64,000 bases of DNA from Candidatus Tayloriibacteriota bacterium (GTDB lineage Bacteria; Patescibacteria; Paceibacteria; UBA9973; UBA6065), in contig JACRJQ010000002.1 of assembly GCA_016215405.1 (NCBI GenBank), forward strand, positions 1 through 64,000, given 5' to 3'. This document shows, piece after piece, positions 51,528 through 59,123 of the stretch. Position 1 is the stretch's first letter. Each line of letters begins with the position of its first letter. The notes beneath the pieces were generated by a model that worked only from the letters and a program-made list of their open reading frames with translations, was not told the origin of the DNA and did not search any database. Made by a program: the position numbers and the translations under genes.

Positions 51528-51543
51528 GGACTTTACGTAAAGG

Positions 51544-52365
51544 CTAGTCTGCAGGGACAGCTGCTTGCCTTACCTTATTGAACCCTAAGATGCCGCACGT
51601 AAGGAGGAACATGCCGATCGCGAAAAGAAGGTCTCCGAAATCTCCGTTGTACGACGTACCGACCGTCGTCATATATGAGAACACGGAATCCGCGACGAAC
51701 ATGACGGCAAGCCCTGACAAGATGAGGATAACCTCGTACCTATAGACCCCTCCGAGATATCTAAAGGAGAGCCCAGCGACTACAGCTGCGACAGAGAGGC
51801 TCACGGCGTCGCCGAGAGGATACGCGACGTCAAGGATCGCCTTCATTAGGTCGCTCCCCTTCGACACGAGTTCCCCGCCGTGCCCTACGAGGACGACGAC
51901 GTTATAGGTGATGACGAGCACGGCGATCGGCGCGAATATGGCATAGGCACGGCCGTATTCTTCCCGGAGCCCGAACCTGGCTCCCGTCGTGCGGGCGAGG
52001 AGCATGGTTCCGATTGTATAAAAGAGCACGCTCGGAGCATAGAAAAGGTCAGCTATCGAAGGGTACGGCACGTCTACGGCGAGAAAGAAGTTGTAGTAAG
52101 CCCACGTCATCTGCCCGCACCCCCACAGGAAGAGGCCGAGTCCGAAGAAGAAGATAGCTTTTCCGAGGATTGTGGAAAGGCCTCCCCACGTCCTATACCC
52201 TACGACCGCGAGCGAGCCTCCTATGAGAGGGACGAGGCCGTAAGCGAACGCGAAGAGGTTATTGAATATGCCTTCTTTAGACCCCGAGGCGAAAAGAGCG
52301 ATCCATGACACGAGGATAAGGGCGAAAAAAGCGATACAAGCCTTCTGGTAGGAGTTAAGAGACAT
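51544..52365 (-). CDS. Multi-pass membrane protein, sensor-like, no output domain
   Basis: 273 residues with eight to nine predicted helices (ACIAFFALILVSWIALFA ... DLLFAIGMFLLTCGILGF). The stretch FLAVDVPYPSIADLFYAPSV recalls membrane domains found in front of GGDEF or kinase modules, but nothing follows here. It could be a stand-alone sensor partner or a transporter of unknown type. Neighbours on both sides are uncharacterised, and no clear promoter box precedes the ATG. Confidence 0.6.
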   Translation of the reverse strand: MSLNSYQKACIAFFALILVSWIALFASGSKEGIFNNLFAFAYGLVPLIGGSLAVVGYRTWGGLSTILGKAIFFFGLGLFLWGCGQMTWAYYNFFLAVDVPYPSIADLFYAPSVLFYTIGTMLLARTTGARFGLREEYGRAYAIFAPIAVLVITYNVVVLVGHGGELVSKGSDLMKAILDVAYPLGDAVSLSVAAVVAGLSFRYLGGVYRYEVILILSGLAVMFVADSVFSYMTTVGTSYNGDFGDLLFAIGMFLLTCGILGFNKVRQAAVPAD

Positions 52366-52388
52366 GTGCTATAAGAGTACGACTCTTG

Positions 52389-52823
52389 CTATAGGGCGTC
52401 AAAGGACAACTTATCGGCTTCTGAGTTGAACCACACCACCGTCCAGTATCTGTCCCTTCCGGCTTTTTCCAACGCCTCTCTGCGATGATTCCCATCGCGA
52501 AGGCTCAGCTCTCCCGAACGATATTCAGCGATCAAAGGCGCGGGCGTCCACCCGCCTTTGATATCCCGGACCATATTTAGGGTCTTTCTCTCCCAGCCGA
52601 GAGGGTCTATGCGATATTCCATGCCGACCTCCGGGCCGGTTATCCTCGGAAGCCTAGAAAACGCTATCTCAAGCGGCCCGCTCCACCACCTGTTCGCCTT
52701 TTTAAGCCCCTCTGACAGGCCCTGGTTCTTCTCTTCCAGCTGAAGAAAGGCCTGTACCCACTCTTCGATCTTGCCCTGGCGGCCAGCTTCTATGGCGTCT
52801 TCTAGGCTGCCTCTAGTGTCCAT
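52389..52823 (-). CDS. ParB/sulfiredoxin-like domain protein
   Basis: 144 residues. The C-terminal part PLIAEYRSGELSLRDGNHRREALEKAG matches the ParB-N/Srx-fold motif in which G-x-L-x-x-x-D-G-N-H-R forms a nucleotide-binding loop. The N-terminal helix part (EEWVQAFLQLEEKNQGLSEG) is unassigned. Stand-alone proteins of this fold include kinases, CTPases and nucleases. The hisS stop lies one base upstream of the ATG, so it is translated after hisS. Confidence 0.65.
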   Translation of the reverse strand: MDTRGSLEDAIEAGRQGKIEEWVQAFLQLEEKNQGLSEGLKKANRWWSGPLEIAFSRLPRITGPEVGMEYRIDPLGWERKTLNMVRDIKGGWTPAPLIAEYRSGELSLRDGNHRREALEKAGRDRYWTVVWFNSEADKLSFDAL

Positions 52824-52824
52824 G

Positions 52825-54120
52825 CTAAAAATATTTCGCGATATCGCCTACGGAGACCTTCTCTTGCTCCCCCTTCTCGAGATCCTTCACGATGACCTTG
52901 CCCTCCTTCGCCTCGTTCGAACCGTAGATGATGGCGTACCTAATGCCCTTTTCAGACGCATATGAGAGCTGCTTTTTGAGGTCGGCGGTCTCGAAGTAGA
53001 GGGCCGTGTTTACGCCGGAAGCCCGGAGCTCGGAGGCGAGCCTAAGATAGTCGCTTTCGAGCGCCGCGTCGAAGTTCACGATAAGGGCCTTCGCGGTCGA
53101 CCTCTCTTCCTTTATGAGCCCCAGCTCTTCGAGCGCTGAGTAGAGCCTGTCGAGGCCTATGGAGGCGCCTACGGCCGGGACGCCCTTGCTCGAGAACATC
53201 CCCACGAGTCCGTCGTATCGGCCGCCAGAGAGGACCGAACCGTATTGAGGCGCGGCCTGTAGAGTCGTCTCGAATATGATGCCTGTATAGTAATCGAGCC
53301 CGCGCGCGATGGAGAGGTCGATAACAAAACGCGCTTCTGGCTCGAGCTTATATGCAACCTCAACAATAGAGAGAAGCCTTGCGAGGGGCTCCTTCACATT
53401 GAGTTCTTCTCCTATTTTTACGAGCTCATCTTGACCCTTCACAGCATCGATCGACACCTCTGCAAAGGCGAGTAACTTTTGGACAGTATCATATATGATA
53501 CCGTTTTTGGTGAGTTCCTCGGCGACGCCGTCTTTTCCTACTTTGTCTATCTTGTCTATGGCGCGAATCGCCGAGATTTTCTCCCCTTCAGTAAGCCCGA
53601 GGGAATCATAGAAGGCGTTTATCACCTCTCTCGAGTTTATGCGGATTACGAAATCCCGTATGCCGAGCGCCTTGAGCGTCGCTGCGGCGAGGGCGAGCAC
53701 TTCTGCATCGGCCAAAGGCGACGAAGAGCCTACGATATCCGCATCGCACTGGTAGAACTCCCTGTATCTTCCCTTCTGGGTGTTCTCGGCGCGCCATACG
53801 GGCGATATCTGATACCTCTTCCAGGGCTTTTTGATCTCCCCGTTCTGCGCGACCACACGAGCGAGGGGGATAGTGAGGTCGTAGCGCATCGCCACGTCGC
53901 GATCGCCGTTATCCTTGAAGCGGTACATGAGCTTGTCGCCTTCGTCGCCGTACTTCCCCACGAGAGTCTCGGCGTACTCGAGAACAGGCGTCTCGAGCGG
54001 CTCGAAGCCGAAGCGCTCGTACGAGGCCCGTATGCTGTCGATCATCTTCTGCCTCGGGATCTGCTTTTCCGGGAGGAAATCGCGAAATCCTTTAAGCGTT
54101 TTCGGCTCTATCTTTGACAT
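52825..54120 (-). CDS. hisS: Histidyl-tRNA synthetase
   Basis: 431-residue class II synthetase. N-terminal PKTLKGFRDFLP, motif 2 YQISPVWRAENTQKGRYREF, HisA-type RGLDYYTGIIFE, motif 3 VGASIGLDRL and the anticodon-binding domain are present. It charges tRNA-His. TAGTAT lies 6 bases before the ATG. No T-box is seen here, in contrast to aspS. Confidence 0.96.
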   Translation of the reverse strand: MSKIEPKTLKGFRDFLPEKQIPRQKMIDSIRASYERFGFEPLETPVLEYAETLVGKYGDEGDKLMYRFKDNGDRDVAMRYDLTIPLARVVAQNGEIKKPWKRYQISPVWRAENTQKGRYREFYQCDADIVGSSSPLADAEVLALAAATLKALGIRDFVIRINSREVINAFYDSLGLTEGEKISAIRAIDKIDKVGKDGVAEELTKNGIIYDTVQKLLAFAEVSIDAVKGQDELVKIGEELNVKEPLARLLSIVEVAYKLEPEARFVIDLSIARGLDYYTGIIFETTLQAAPQYGSVLSGGRYDGLVGMFSSKGVPAVGASIGLDRLYSALEELGLIKEERSTAKALIVNFDAALESDYLRLASELRASGVNTALYFETADLKKQLSYASEKGIRYAIIYGSNEAKEGKVIVKDLEKGEQEKVSVGDIAKYF

Positions 54121-54150
54121 GGATTCATACTAGCAAAATACCGCTTCTAG

Positions 54151-54189
54151 CGAAAGAAAACGAAAGCGCGCCTATGTGTTAGGCGCGCT
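54151..54189 (-). terminator. Intrinsic terminator of the MFS gene
   Basis: AGCGCGCC / GGCGCGCT stem with a 9-base loop followed on the minus strand by TTCGTTTTCTTTCG. Confidence 0.8.
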
Positions 54190-54217
54190 CGAAAGGCGCG
54201 AACAGGTTTGAGGCGAT

Positions 54218-55405
54218 TCAGACCGGTTTGAGGCGAAGAGCCAGAAGCGGGACGATGGCGACTACGACGCCGGACATAATCCAAGCGGTCCCGATCGAGG
54301 CCTGGTTCGCGACGACGCCGCTTAGAAACAGGCCGGAGAGGCACGCGAGGTGCGTGAACGCCGACTGGCACGATATGATCGTCGCCCTCTCCCTGTCCTC
54401 TATGCTGTCGTTGAGGAACGCTTCCTTGAGGGGCACATACGCGCCACGAGGGATCTCGTGGAGGAGGAATATGGCGAGCGAGAGCGCGACATAGTCCTTT
54501 GCGAGGGCCGCGGCCACCATGCCGAGCCCCGATAGGACGCAGCACGATACCAAAGCGACCTTCTCGCTTCCGAACCTCTCCGAGAAGCGCAGCGAATAGT
54601 GCATTCCGAGGAATATGGCGAGAGAGATCCCTGCCCAGATATACCCGAAATGCGCCGTTCTGACGCCTTCGCCGAAGAACGGCTGCCACTGCATGTTGAG
54701 AGCCTGCACGCTAAACGAGATCGACATGCTAATGACCAGCAGGAACCGCAAGGGCGCGCTCCGTCCGCTCATCGCGATGCCCTTTTTCGCCGTGGCGAGC
54801 ATCTCCTTTACCGATTCCAAGACCCGCGCCTTTCTCTTCACGAAGTATTCTTCCTTCATGCTAATGAGCGCGAGGGTCCCTGACGCGATGCCTATGACGC
54901 CGCCGAGAAGCCACGGATACGACAGATCGTACGACCCGACGTAGCTTCCGATGATCGCTCCTGGGATGCTTACGAACTGCCGTACCATCTGCTCCTTGCG
55001 GAAGACGGGCTTCGTGCTGCCTTGAAAGCCGTGATGCCTCAAGGTATCCACGAGCCACGCGTGGTAGGCGCCGTTCGCGAACGTCCTGCCCACTCCGGCG
55101 AGGATCTCCGCGAGGAGGAATCCTGCCATCCCTGTCGCCTGCGAATAGACGATCTCGCCTATCGAGAACAGGAAGCAGGAGATGACGTAGGATCTCTTTC
55201 TGCCGAACGTATCAGCGAAGGCCCCCGTAGGGATCTCGCAGAGGAACATCGTGGCGAAGAACGCCACGTTCACGAGATTCACCTCGAAGAGGTTCAACCC
55301 TCTCGAGATGAGGAAAGCGACATACGTCGCGAGGCTCATGGACACGCCGAAATTGAAGATTCCGGTGAGCCAGAGATACTGCCTGACTATCTGGTCGGTT
55401 TTCAT
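54218..55405 (-). CDS. Major facilitator superfamily transporter
   Basis: 395 residues, twelve predicted helices in two halves. Motif A is CEIPTGAFADTFGRKRSYVI, a related loop occurs in the second half (YSLRFSERFGSEKVALVS), and LLHEIPRGAYVPLKEAFLND follows. It resembles drug or metabolite efflux MFS proteins, and the substrate is unknown. Monocistronic with its own terminator; no leaderless-type -10 box is obvious before the ATG. Confidence 0.88.
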   Translation of the reverse strand: MKTDQIVRQYLWLTGIFNFGVSMSLATYVAFLISRGLNLFEVNLVNVAFFATMFLCEIPTGAFADTFGRKRSYVISCFLFSIGEIVYSQATGMAGFLLAEILAGVGRTFANGAYHAWLVDTLRHHGFQGSTKPVFRKEQMVRQFVSIPGAIIGSYVGSYDLSYPWLLGGVIGIASGTLALISMKEEYFVKRKARVLESVKEMLATAKKGIAMSGRSAPLRFLLVISMSISFSVQALNMQWQPFFGEGVRTAHFGYIWAGISLAIFLGMHYSLRFSERFGSEKVALVSCCVLSGLGMVAAALAKDYVALSLAIFLLHEIPRGAYVPLKEAFLNDSIEDRERATIISCQSAFTHLACLSGLFLSGVVANQASIGTAWIMSGVVVAIVPLLALRLKPV

Positions 55406-55461
55406 GCGCTTAGACTTTCGTTTTGGGTTTTGAAGAGCTATTCCTGCCGAATGAGACGAAA

Positions 55462-55488
55462 ATATCCCGGCTCATCCAGCCGGGATAT
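55462..55488 (-). terminator. Intrinsic terminator of the 53-residue gene
   Basis: Perfect 11-bp stem ATATCCCGGCT / AGCCGGGATAT with a 5-base loop, followed on the minus strand by TTTCGTC. Confidence 0.7.
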
Positions 55489-55514
55489 CTCTAAAAAGAT
55501 AGGTTTAGACGTAT

Positions 55515-55676
55515 CTAACTTTCCTTGCGTTGGAGAGTGTTAAAAGCATCTCGGCTGAATAAGACTGTTTCGCTCTGGGTACGGTCCACGATAAGACCTG
55601 ACTCATACATAGCGAAAAGAGGGCAATATCCCTCGCCCTGGAAGTTCTTATTGAGCTTTGAATGCATTACTTGCAT
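55515..55676 (-). CDS. Small 53-residue hypothetical protein
   Basis: ATG at 55676 to TAG at 55515. The product begins MQVMHSKLNKNFQGEGYCPL and ends SRDAFNTLQRKES. It is soluble with one Cys and has no recognised family. Support: TATCAA lies 7 bases before the ATG, as in other genes here, a perfect terminator follows 27 bases after the stop, and the residue mix looks protein-like. It lies downstream of a NUDIX pseudogene and may be an independent unit. Confidence 0.5.
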   Translation of the reverse strand: MQVMHSKLNKNFQGEGYCPLFAMYESGLIVDRTQSETVLFSRDAFNTLQRKES

Positions 55677-55721
55677 GTATCTATTGATACTTTAGAATCG
55701 ACGGTCTGTCAAATGGTCCGA

Positions 55722-56143
55722 TTATGGCAGTTTTGGCTTCAATTCGAGAGCTCGTTCCATAAGCCTGTCGCCTATTTTGCCCCAGCTGAAATATTTTTAT
55801 AATCTTCGGGCCTTACGAATGCGATCTCATCTATCCCGCCAGCCGAGTCGATCGCGAACTCGCCGATCTTTCTCACCTTACAGACATATCAAAGCTGGAA
55901 AAAGTGACTGCCATCCCTAGTGTCGATGCACTTCTGGTGTCCGATGGGCAAACAAGAGAGAACTTTGGTATTCAACTCCTCGATTATCTCCCTCTTGAGC
56001 GTTTCCTCGTACGTTTCGCCCTTCTCTATCGTGCCACCTATGAATCCCTAGAGGTTCCCGCCACGGCCGATGACGACTTTATCGTCGCAAAACCTCACTT
56101 GCGTGCATTTCGGATATTCCAAATCATTCGAAAGAATCCGCAT
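55722..56143 (-). pseudogene. NUDIX hydrolase pseudogene
   Basis: From an ATG at 56143 the frame reads MRILSNDLEYPKCTQVRF, hits TAG, then continues with an intact NUDIX box (GTIEKGETYEETLKREIIEE), hits TGA after SHFFQL, continues YVCKVRKIGEFAID...IAFVRPEDYK, and needs a frameshift near 55785 to end in SWGKIGDRLMERALELKPKL and a TAA. Two stops and one frameshift in an otherwise good family match mark a decayed gene. An intact NUDIX gene lies just upstream on the same strand. Confidence 0.8.
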
Positions 56144-56225
56144 CGTGGTATTCGAACAGATATTTAATCCCAGACGCGCCGATACATGGCTCTGTGATTA
56201 CGGTCGACATAACTTTTAGTACACC

Positions 56226-56642
56226 TCAGTTGAAGTGACCCATCCCGATGCTTTTCTGGACCACTTTGGGGAGGTAATTCACGGTTATGTAGTTAAGTAC
56301 GTCCGCGGGATCAATCCATTCGAACATGTCGTGCTCGTCCGCGTTGAGCATAACCTCTGTCTCTTTTGTCTGAGCGAGATACACTATCGTCACGAACTCT
56401 ATATTTTTAGATCGATCGATGTTCGAGGTCTGAAAAAGCGGTTTGAGATCAGATATATCCAGACCGGCTTCTTCCTTTGTCTCCCTTATCGCTGCGGCAA
56501 CAGGCTCCTCGGCTTCTTCTACTGTTCCGCCGGGTATATCCCAATATCCAGGCAGGACATCATTTTGTTTAGATCGCCTCAGGATGAGTATCTTCCCCTC
56601 TCGGCCGTGTATGAGAGCATGGGCGATGAATCTTATTTCCAT
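56226..56642 (-). CDS. NUDIX hydrolase
   Basis: 138 residues from the ATG at 56642, chosen because TATCAT lies 6 bases upstream and EIRFIAHALIHGREGKILIL is the normal family start. Up to nine more codons are possible upstream. The NUDIX box GGTVEEAEEPVAAAIRETKE, then EAGL, is complete (G-x5-E-x7-REU-type, E-E). It hydrolyses a nucleoside diphosphate linked to X, perhaps oxidised nucleotides. Its pseudogene neighbour suggests an older duplication or replacement. Confidence 0.88.
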   Translation of the reverse strand: MEIRFIAHALIHGREGKILILRRSKQNDVLPGYWDIPGGTVEEAEEPVAAAIRETKEEAGLDISDLKPLFQTSNIDRSKNIEFVTIVYLAQTKETEVMLNADEHDMFEWIDPADVLNYITVNYLPKVVQKSIGMGHFN

Positions 56643-56733
56643 ATATACATGATAATCCATATTGCTCACAACGCTAATCTCAAAATTATTTCGATATTGA
56701 GCATTGTAGACAAGTCATTAAGGGCGGTATAGT

Positions 56734-57264
56734 ATGAAAAAAAACGACCTTTCTATGAAAAAAACCGCTTTAACTCCTCGGCGTTACGCCGAACTTAGAG
56801 GCATGATTCAGCGTTCCCAGCAAAAGGGGCATAGTTCTGCTCAAGAAGGCTTTCAATCGGGCGCCGAGCAAGATGGACACCATGATGAGGGGTTCCAGCT
56901 CAGCCTGCGGGAGACGGCTGTCCATGACGCGAGAACGCGAGAGTTGCAGTCGATTCTGGACAGCTCAGAAGCAGTTCAGCCGCAAGAGCAGAATCTGCGC
57001 GCAGAATTCGGAGTAGGCCTTGTTCTCAGATATGAGGACGGGTCGCTCGATCGATTCGTCCTCGACGGCTACAGCCTCCCCGACGAGCATCCGGAGGGGT
57101 CATCGAGGCCGCACACCCTTTCGGTCTCAAGCCCTCTGGGCAGAGCTCTCATCGGCTCAAGGCAAGGCGAGAAGCGTGCGTTCCGAATGGGGACGCGGAA
57201 TGTCTCCGTGATGGTCGAAAAGATCGTCGCGCCATCGAAAGTTGACGACATCTCGAACTTTTAA
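56734..57264 (+). CDS. GreA/GreB-like protein with Gre C-terminal domain
   Basis: 176 residues. The C-terminal 90 residues match the Gre FKBP-like domain (VGLVLRYEDGSLDRFVLDGY, SVSSPLGRALIGSRQGEKRA, VSVMVEKI). The N-terminal part has ALTPRRYAELRGMIQRSQQK and a later helix, but between them is a Gln/Gly/His-rich insert, so the usual acidic-tipped coiled coil is not clear. It may bind RNA polymerase in the secondary channel like Gre or Rnk factors without transcript cleavage. A TATAGT touches the first ATG. A second ATG seven codons in is an alternative start with a 21-base leader. Confidence 0.75.
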   Translation: MKKNDLSMKKTALTPRRYAELRGMIQRSQQKGHSSAQEGFQSGAEQDGHHDEGFQLSLRETAVHDARTRELQSILDSSEAVQPQEQNLRAEFGVGLVLRYEDGSLDRFVLDGYSLPDEHPEGSSRPHTLSVSSPLGRALIGSRQGEKRAFRMGTRNVSVMVEKIVAPSKVDDISNF

Positions 57265-57286
57265 GCTCCTGCTCCACTTCTTTTGC

Positions 57287-57316
57287 GCGGACCCAAACCT
57301 GGGTCCGCTTTTCTTA
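57287..57316 (+). terminator. Intrinsic terminator of the Gre-like gene
   Basis: GCGGACCC-AAACCT-GGGTCCGC followed by TTTTCTTATT. Confidence 0.85.
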
Positions 57317-57826
57317 TTCGATTTTACGCGAATCTGCTTTTGCGGATTGGGCGATCGCCTTTGAAAAGCTTTGCGACCTGTTTATCAGTTCTAGCGCCAG
57401 ATCTCTCTCTCCGTCCGTCATCGCGTCCCTGCGCGCTTCGAAGTAGTCGCGGATCTCTTTACCGAATTCGCCGCCTCGCCTGACCCGTTCGGATACCTCT
57501 TTCGGGAGCGGAGATAGGCCGCTTTTGCCGATAGCCACGTTCCCGTCGTCGCGAGCGAGCGCGGCGATGCATAAAAGATTAAAAGTCCCCTGAACATCGA
57601 CGAGGCCGGCCTCCAATCCAAGGCCCCAGGCAGGCTCAATGCTCGTGCTCCTCGCACGTCGTGCGCGGTTTATGGCGCCCTGTATCGTGGTCTCTTCATC
57701 GAGAGGCTGTTCAGTTACGCCAGAACCTGTCTCCACAGGGAAGACCTCGATGTCTCCAAAGCCTCGCAACACCTTTTTTGCGATGTCGATCTTCTGTTCG
57801 GACAGGCTACCGACGAATATCTTCAT
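57314..57826 (-). CDS. DUF84-type inosine/xanthosine triphosphatase-like protein
   Basis: 170 residues. The family pattern KIFVGSLSEQKIDIAKKVL, GSGVTEQPLDEETTIQGAIN, RARRA, WGLGLEAGLVD and KSGLSPLPKEV is clear. Relatives (YjjX) hydrolyse ITP/XTP or related purine triphosphates. It is the last gene of the operon and overlaps the adenylate kinase-GTP cyclohydrolase II gene by 20 bases, so it is translationally coupled. In this context it may remove an off-pathway purine nucleotide, which is inference. Confidence 0.82.
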   Translation of the reverse strand: MKIFVGSLSEQKIDIAKKVLRGFGDIEVFPVETGSGVTEQPLDEETTIQGAINRARRARSTSIEPAWGLGLEAGLVDVQGTFNLLCIAALARDDGNVAIGKSGLSPLPKEVSERVRRGGEFGKEIRDYFEARRDAMTDGERDLALELINRSQSFSKAIAQSAKADSRKIE

Positions 57827-59120
57827 GGCCTTTTGAAAATTCTTTTAAACGATGATTCATCTTTCTCTTTTTGACAGCGAGATAGTTCTCGTTATGCGGG
57901 TTCGATTTTATCTCCAGAGGAGCGACGTCCTGGATAATTATGCCGAGCTCTGTCAATTGACTAATCTTATCTGGATTGTTGGTTAAAAGCGATATGCTCC
58001 TTACCTTGAGGTCCTCAAGGATCTCTCTTACCACGCCGTAATCTCTCATTTCCGGCGGAAAGCCTAACGCCTCATTCGCTTCCACCGTATCATATCCTCC
58101 GCTTTGCAATTTGTAGGCTTGTATCTTGTTTATGATGTTTATCCCCCTTCCCTCCTGAAAAAGATAGATGACGATGCCGCATCCCTCTGCGTCGATGCGC
58201 CTCAGCGACTCTTCCAGTTGCTCTCCGCAATCGCATTTTGACGATCCAAAGATGTCTCCCGTGATGCAAGAAGAATGGACTCGCACGAGAACGTGCTCTT
58301 TGTTCGCGACCGTTCCCCGCACGAGCGCGAGATGGTATGTGTAGTCGATCCTTGATTGATACGTCAGCATGTTGAATCTGCCCGATTTTGTTTCGAGAAA
58401 AGACTGCGTCATTCTTTTATAGAGCCGGTAGTCCGACCTGACTCCCTTTTTGATCTTGAGGAGGATGTTCGAGAACGTGATTATCTCATCATCGTCATCG
58501 CTGACATCAAAATGAAGCTCAGCGTGGCGCTTGAGGAACTCGATAGCGGGAGAGAGCCCTTTCGTATACGCTTCGAACTCCCCTTGAAGCACCTTCCTCT
58601 CGATTTCGAATCCCACCAGCTTTGAGCCGTCTTCGTCACAGCGGCCTTTCCGAGCCGGGACCATGAGGTCGTCATAATACTTCTTGCATCTCGGACACAC
58701 GAACCTTCTTCGGCACCTTTCGTACGCGACATCGAAAGAGGGGTTTATATTTATGAGCGCTCGAAGGGAGTATCCGTTCGATTCTATAATCTTGAAAAGC
58801 GCGCGGGCCTCGTCGATTCGCCGAGGGAATCCGTCGATGACTATCGATCTGTCCGGATCCTTCCTGCGGAGCTCTCTGACTTCAGCAGAGACTATGCGCG
58901 CTATGCGCTGCGATCTCAATTTGGCAGAGAGCCGTGGGTTCTTTATGGAAGCAAGCAAAGCCCCGTATTTTTTTGCATATGATTCATCGTTACAAATATA
59001 GCCCCATGAAATATGGCCCAATTTCAACTGCTTTGAGAGGTAGTTCGCTTGGACGGTTTTGCCGCTTCCAGGCGGGCCGAATATGACGTAGATCTTTTTC
59101 GGAGGTGTTTCCATGGCCAT
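57807..59120 (-). CDS. Adenylate kinase-like domain fused to GTP cyclohydrolase II
   Basis: 437 residues. Residues 1-220 are adenylate-kinase-like: P-loop IFGPPGSGKT, DGFPRR, and a zinc LID CPRC...C with Asp. The usual NMP-site STGDLLR is replaced by SWGYICND, so the acceptor may not be AMP. Residues 235-425 match GTP cyclohydrolase II: VRVHSSCITGDIFGSSKCDC (zinc Cys), YLFQEGRGINIINKIQAY, VEANEALGFPPEMRDYG and LLTNNPDKISQL. GCH II opens GTP to a diaminopyrimidinone ribotide, the first step toward riboflavin. No other riboflavin gene is nearby. It starts 3 bases after the aminotransferase gene. Confidence 0.88.
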   Translation of the reverse strand: MAMETPPKKIYVIFGPPGSGKTVQANYLSKQLKLGHISWGYICNDESYAKKYGALLASIKNPRLSAKLRSQRIARIVSAEVRELRRKDPDRSIVIDGFPRRIDEARALFKIIESNGYSLRALININPSFDVAYERCRRRFVCPRCKKYYDDLMVPARKGRCDEDGSKLVGFEIERKVLQGEFEAYTKGLSPAIEFLKRHAELHFDVSDDDDEIITFSNILLKIKKGVRSDYRLYKRMTQSFLETKSGRFNMLTYQSRIDYTYHLALVRGTVANKEHVLVRVHSSCITGDIFGSSKCDCGEQLEESLRRIDAEGCGIVIYLFQEGRGINIINKIQAYKLQSGGYDTVEANEALGFPPEMRDYGVVREILEDLKVRSISLLTNNPDKISQLTELGIIIQDVAPLEIKSNPHNENYLAVKKRKMNHRLKEFSKGHEDIRR

Positions 59121-59123
59121 CTA

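Noticed and set aside
55904..56167. 87-codon plus-strand frame
   Set aside because: It is antisense to the NUDIX pseudogene, whose minus-strand frame carries a clear NUDIX box.
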